Assembly (NCBI GenBank): GCA_963782185.1
Contig: CAWAJB010000027.1
Span: forward strand, 481,358 to 545,357
Length of the DNA stretch: 64,000 bases
Source of the DNA: RYN-230 sp963782185
Lineage (GTDB): Bacteria; Actinomycetota; Actinomycetes; Streptosporangiales; Streptosporangiaceae
Reading direction: 5' to 3'
Shown here: positions 63,901-64,000 of the stretch, piece by piece
Layout: each line of letters starts with the position of its first letter
Position numbering within the stretch: position 1 is the stretch's first letter
Made by a program: the position numbers and the translations under genes
The notes under the pieces: generated by a model
Database searches by the model: none
Seen by the model: the letters and a program-made list of their open reading frames with translations, nothing else
What the model was told of the DNA's origin: nothing

Positions 63901-64000
63901 ATGTTCTTGGTTGTCTACCTGCTCGTGCGCCGTCTGCTCGGCTGTGTGATGGTGCTGGCCCGGGGTGAGGTGCCCGGGGACGCCGGGCTCCTGGTGGTGC
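63901..64000 (+). CDS. Start of an rve-type IS transposase (cut by window end)
   Basis: ATG 63901 begins MFLVVYLLVRRLLGCVMVLA then RGEVPGDAGLLVV, the N-terminus of the same transposase group as at 28370 and 30182. The preceding bases (GGGATCATCGCTGAGTG) resemble those before the 30182 fragment. Only 33 codons are inside the window. Confidence 0.65.
   Translation, partial: MFLVVYLLVRRLLGCVMVLARGEVPGDAGLLVV

Overview
This 64 kb window is GC-rich (roughly 65-70 percent by eye), uses frequent GTG starts and carries actinobacterial families (XRE-DUF5753/DUF397 pairs, SNF2/SWIM pair, DUF6510, mycofactocin-type SDR, AICE-type integrases). It is best read as chromosomal accessory DNA of a filamentous actinomycete (Streptomycetales/Streptosporangiales/Frankiales-like; genus not determinable). 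Coding density is low for such a genome and many genes are broken, so this is a long-lived landing zone for mobile DNA.

Layout. 1-6.2 kb: SNF2 helicase plus SWIM protein, a phasin-like gene with a clear promoter and terminator, a truncated esterase and a membrane protein. 6.4-12.5 kb: decayed phosphotransferase, large serine recombinase, small membrane protein with a 9-codon leader, XRE/DUF397 pair and two AICE-type transfer-associated genes. 12.6-17.4 kb: a Tn554-like element with three overlapping genes (TnpA, TnpB, TnpC) sitting inside a paralogous tnpB remnant. 17.4-26 kb: VOC fragment, secreted SGNH hydrolase, DUF389 protein, an intact IS21-type element with a 6-bp target duplication, HicBA, and tRNA-Val and tRNA-Phe 3' fragments. 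26-34.4 kb: TPR remnant, frameshifted P450, phosphoesterase remnant cut by an IS, a methyltransferase, and the remains of a Qat anti-phage system (QatC and QatD).

34.4-62 kb is an accretion of islands. Five copies of the 3' half of a tRNA-Tyr(GTA) gene, all on the minus strand and all broken in the anticodon loop, lie at 34.43, 46.93, 52.77, 56.99 and 61.99 kb. They look like attachment-site scars of tandem integrative elements. Two are preceded by the 3' end of the same tyrosine integrase. Between them lie: (A-B) IS110 and IS1634 elements, a methyltransferase and a molybdenum-cofactor cluster (sulfite-oxidase-like enzyme, ferredoxin-reductase-like enzyme, DUF6510, globin, BNR protein, MoaD, MoaA, PadR); (B-C) an excisionase-like/PIN toxin-antitoxin pair and an unusual TOTE-type primase/LuxR fusion; (C-D) an RHH/DUF5615 toxin-antitoxin pair and two decayed genes; (D-E) an IS1380 remnant, DUF998 protein, a lower-GC membrane-NUDIX protein and a pentapeptide-repeat protein. 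The window ends in a LuxR regulator and the start of another transposase.

Functional themes are integration/excision at tRNA genes, four two-gene stability or toxin-antitoxin-like pairs, a decayed defence system, and one coherent metabolic block (Moco synthesis plus a Moco enzyme). Many breaks are single-base frameshifts in otherwise well-conserved frames (P450, QatD, globin, PadR, integrase, transposases); real decay and sequencing indels cannot be separated from the sequence alone.
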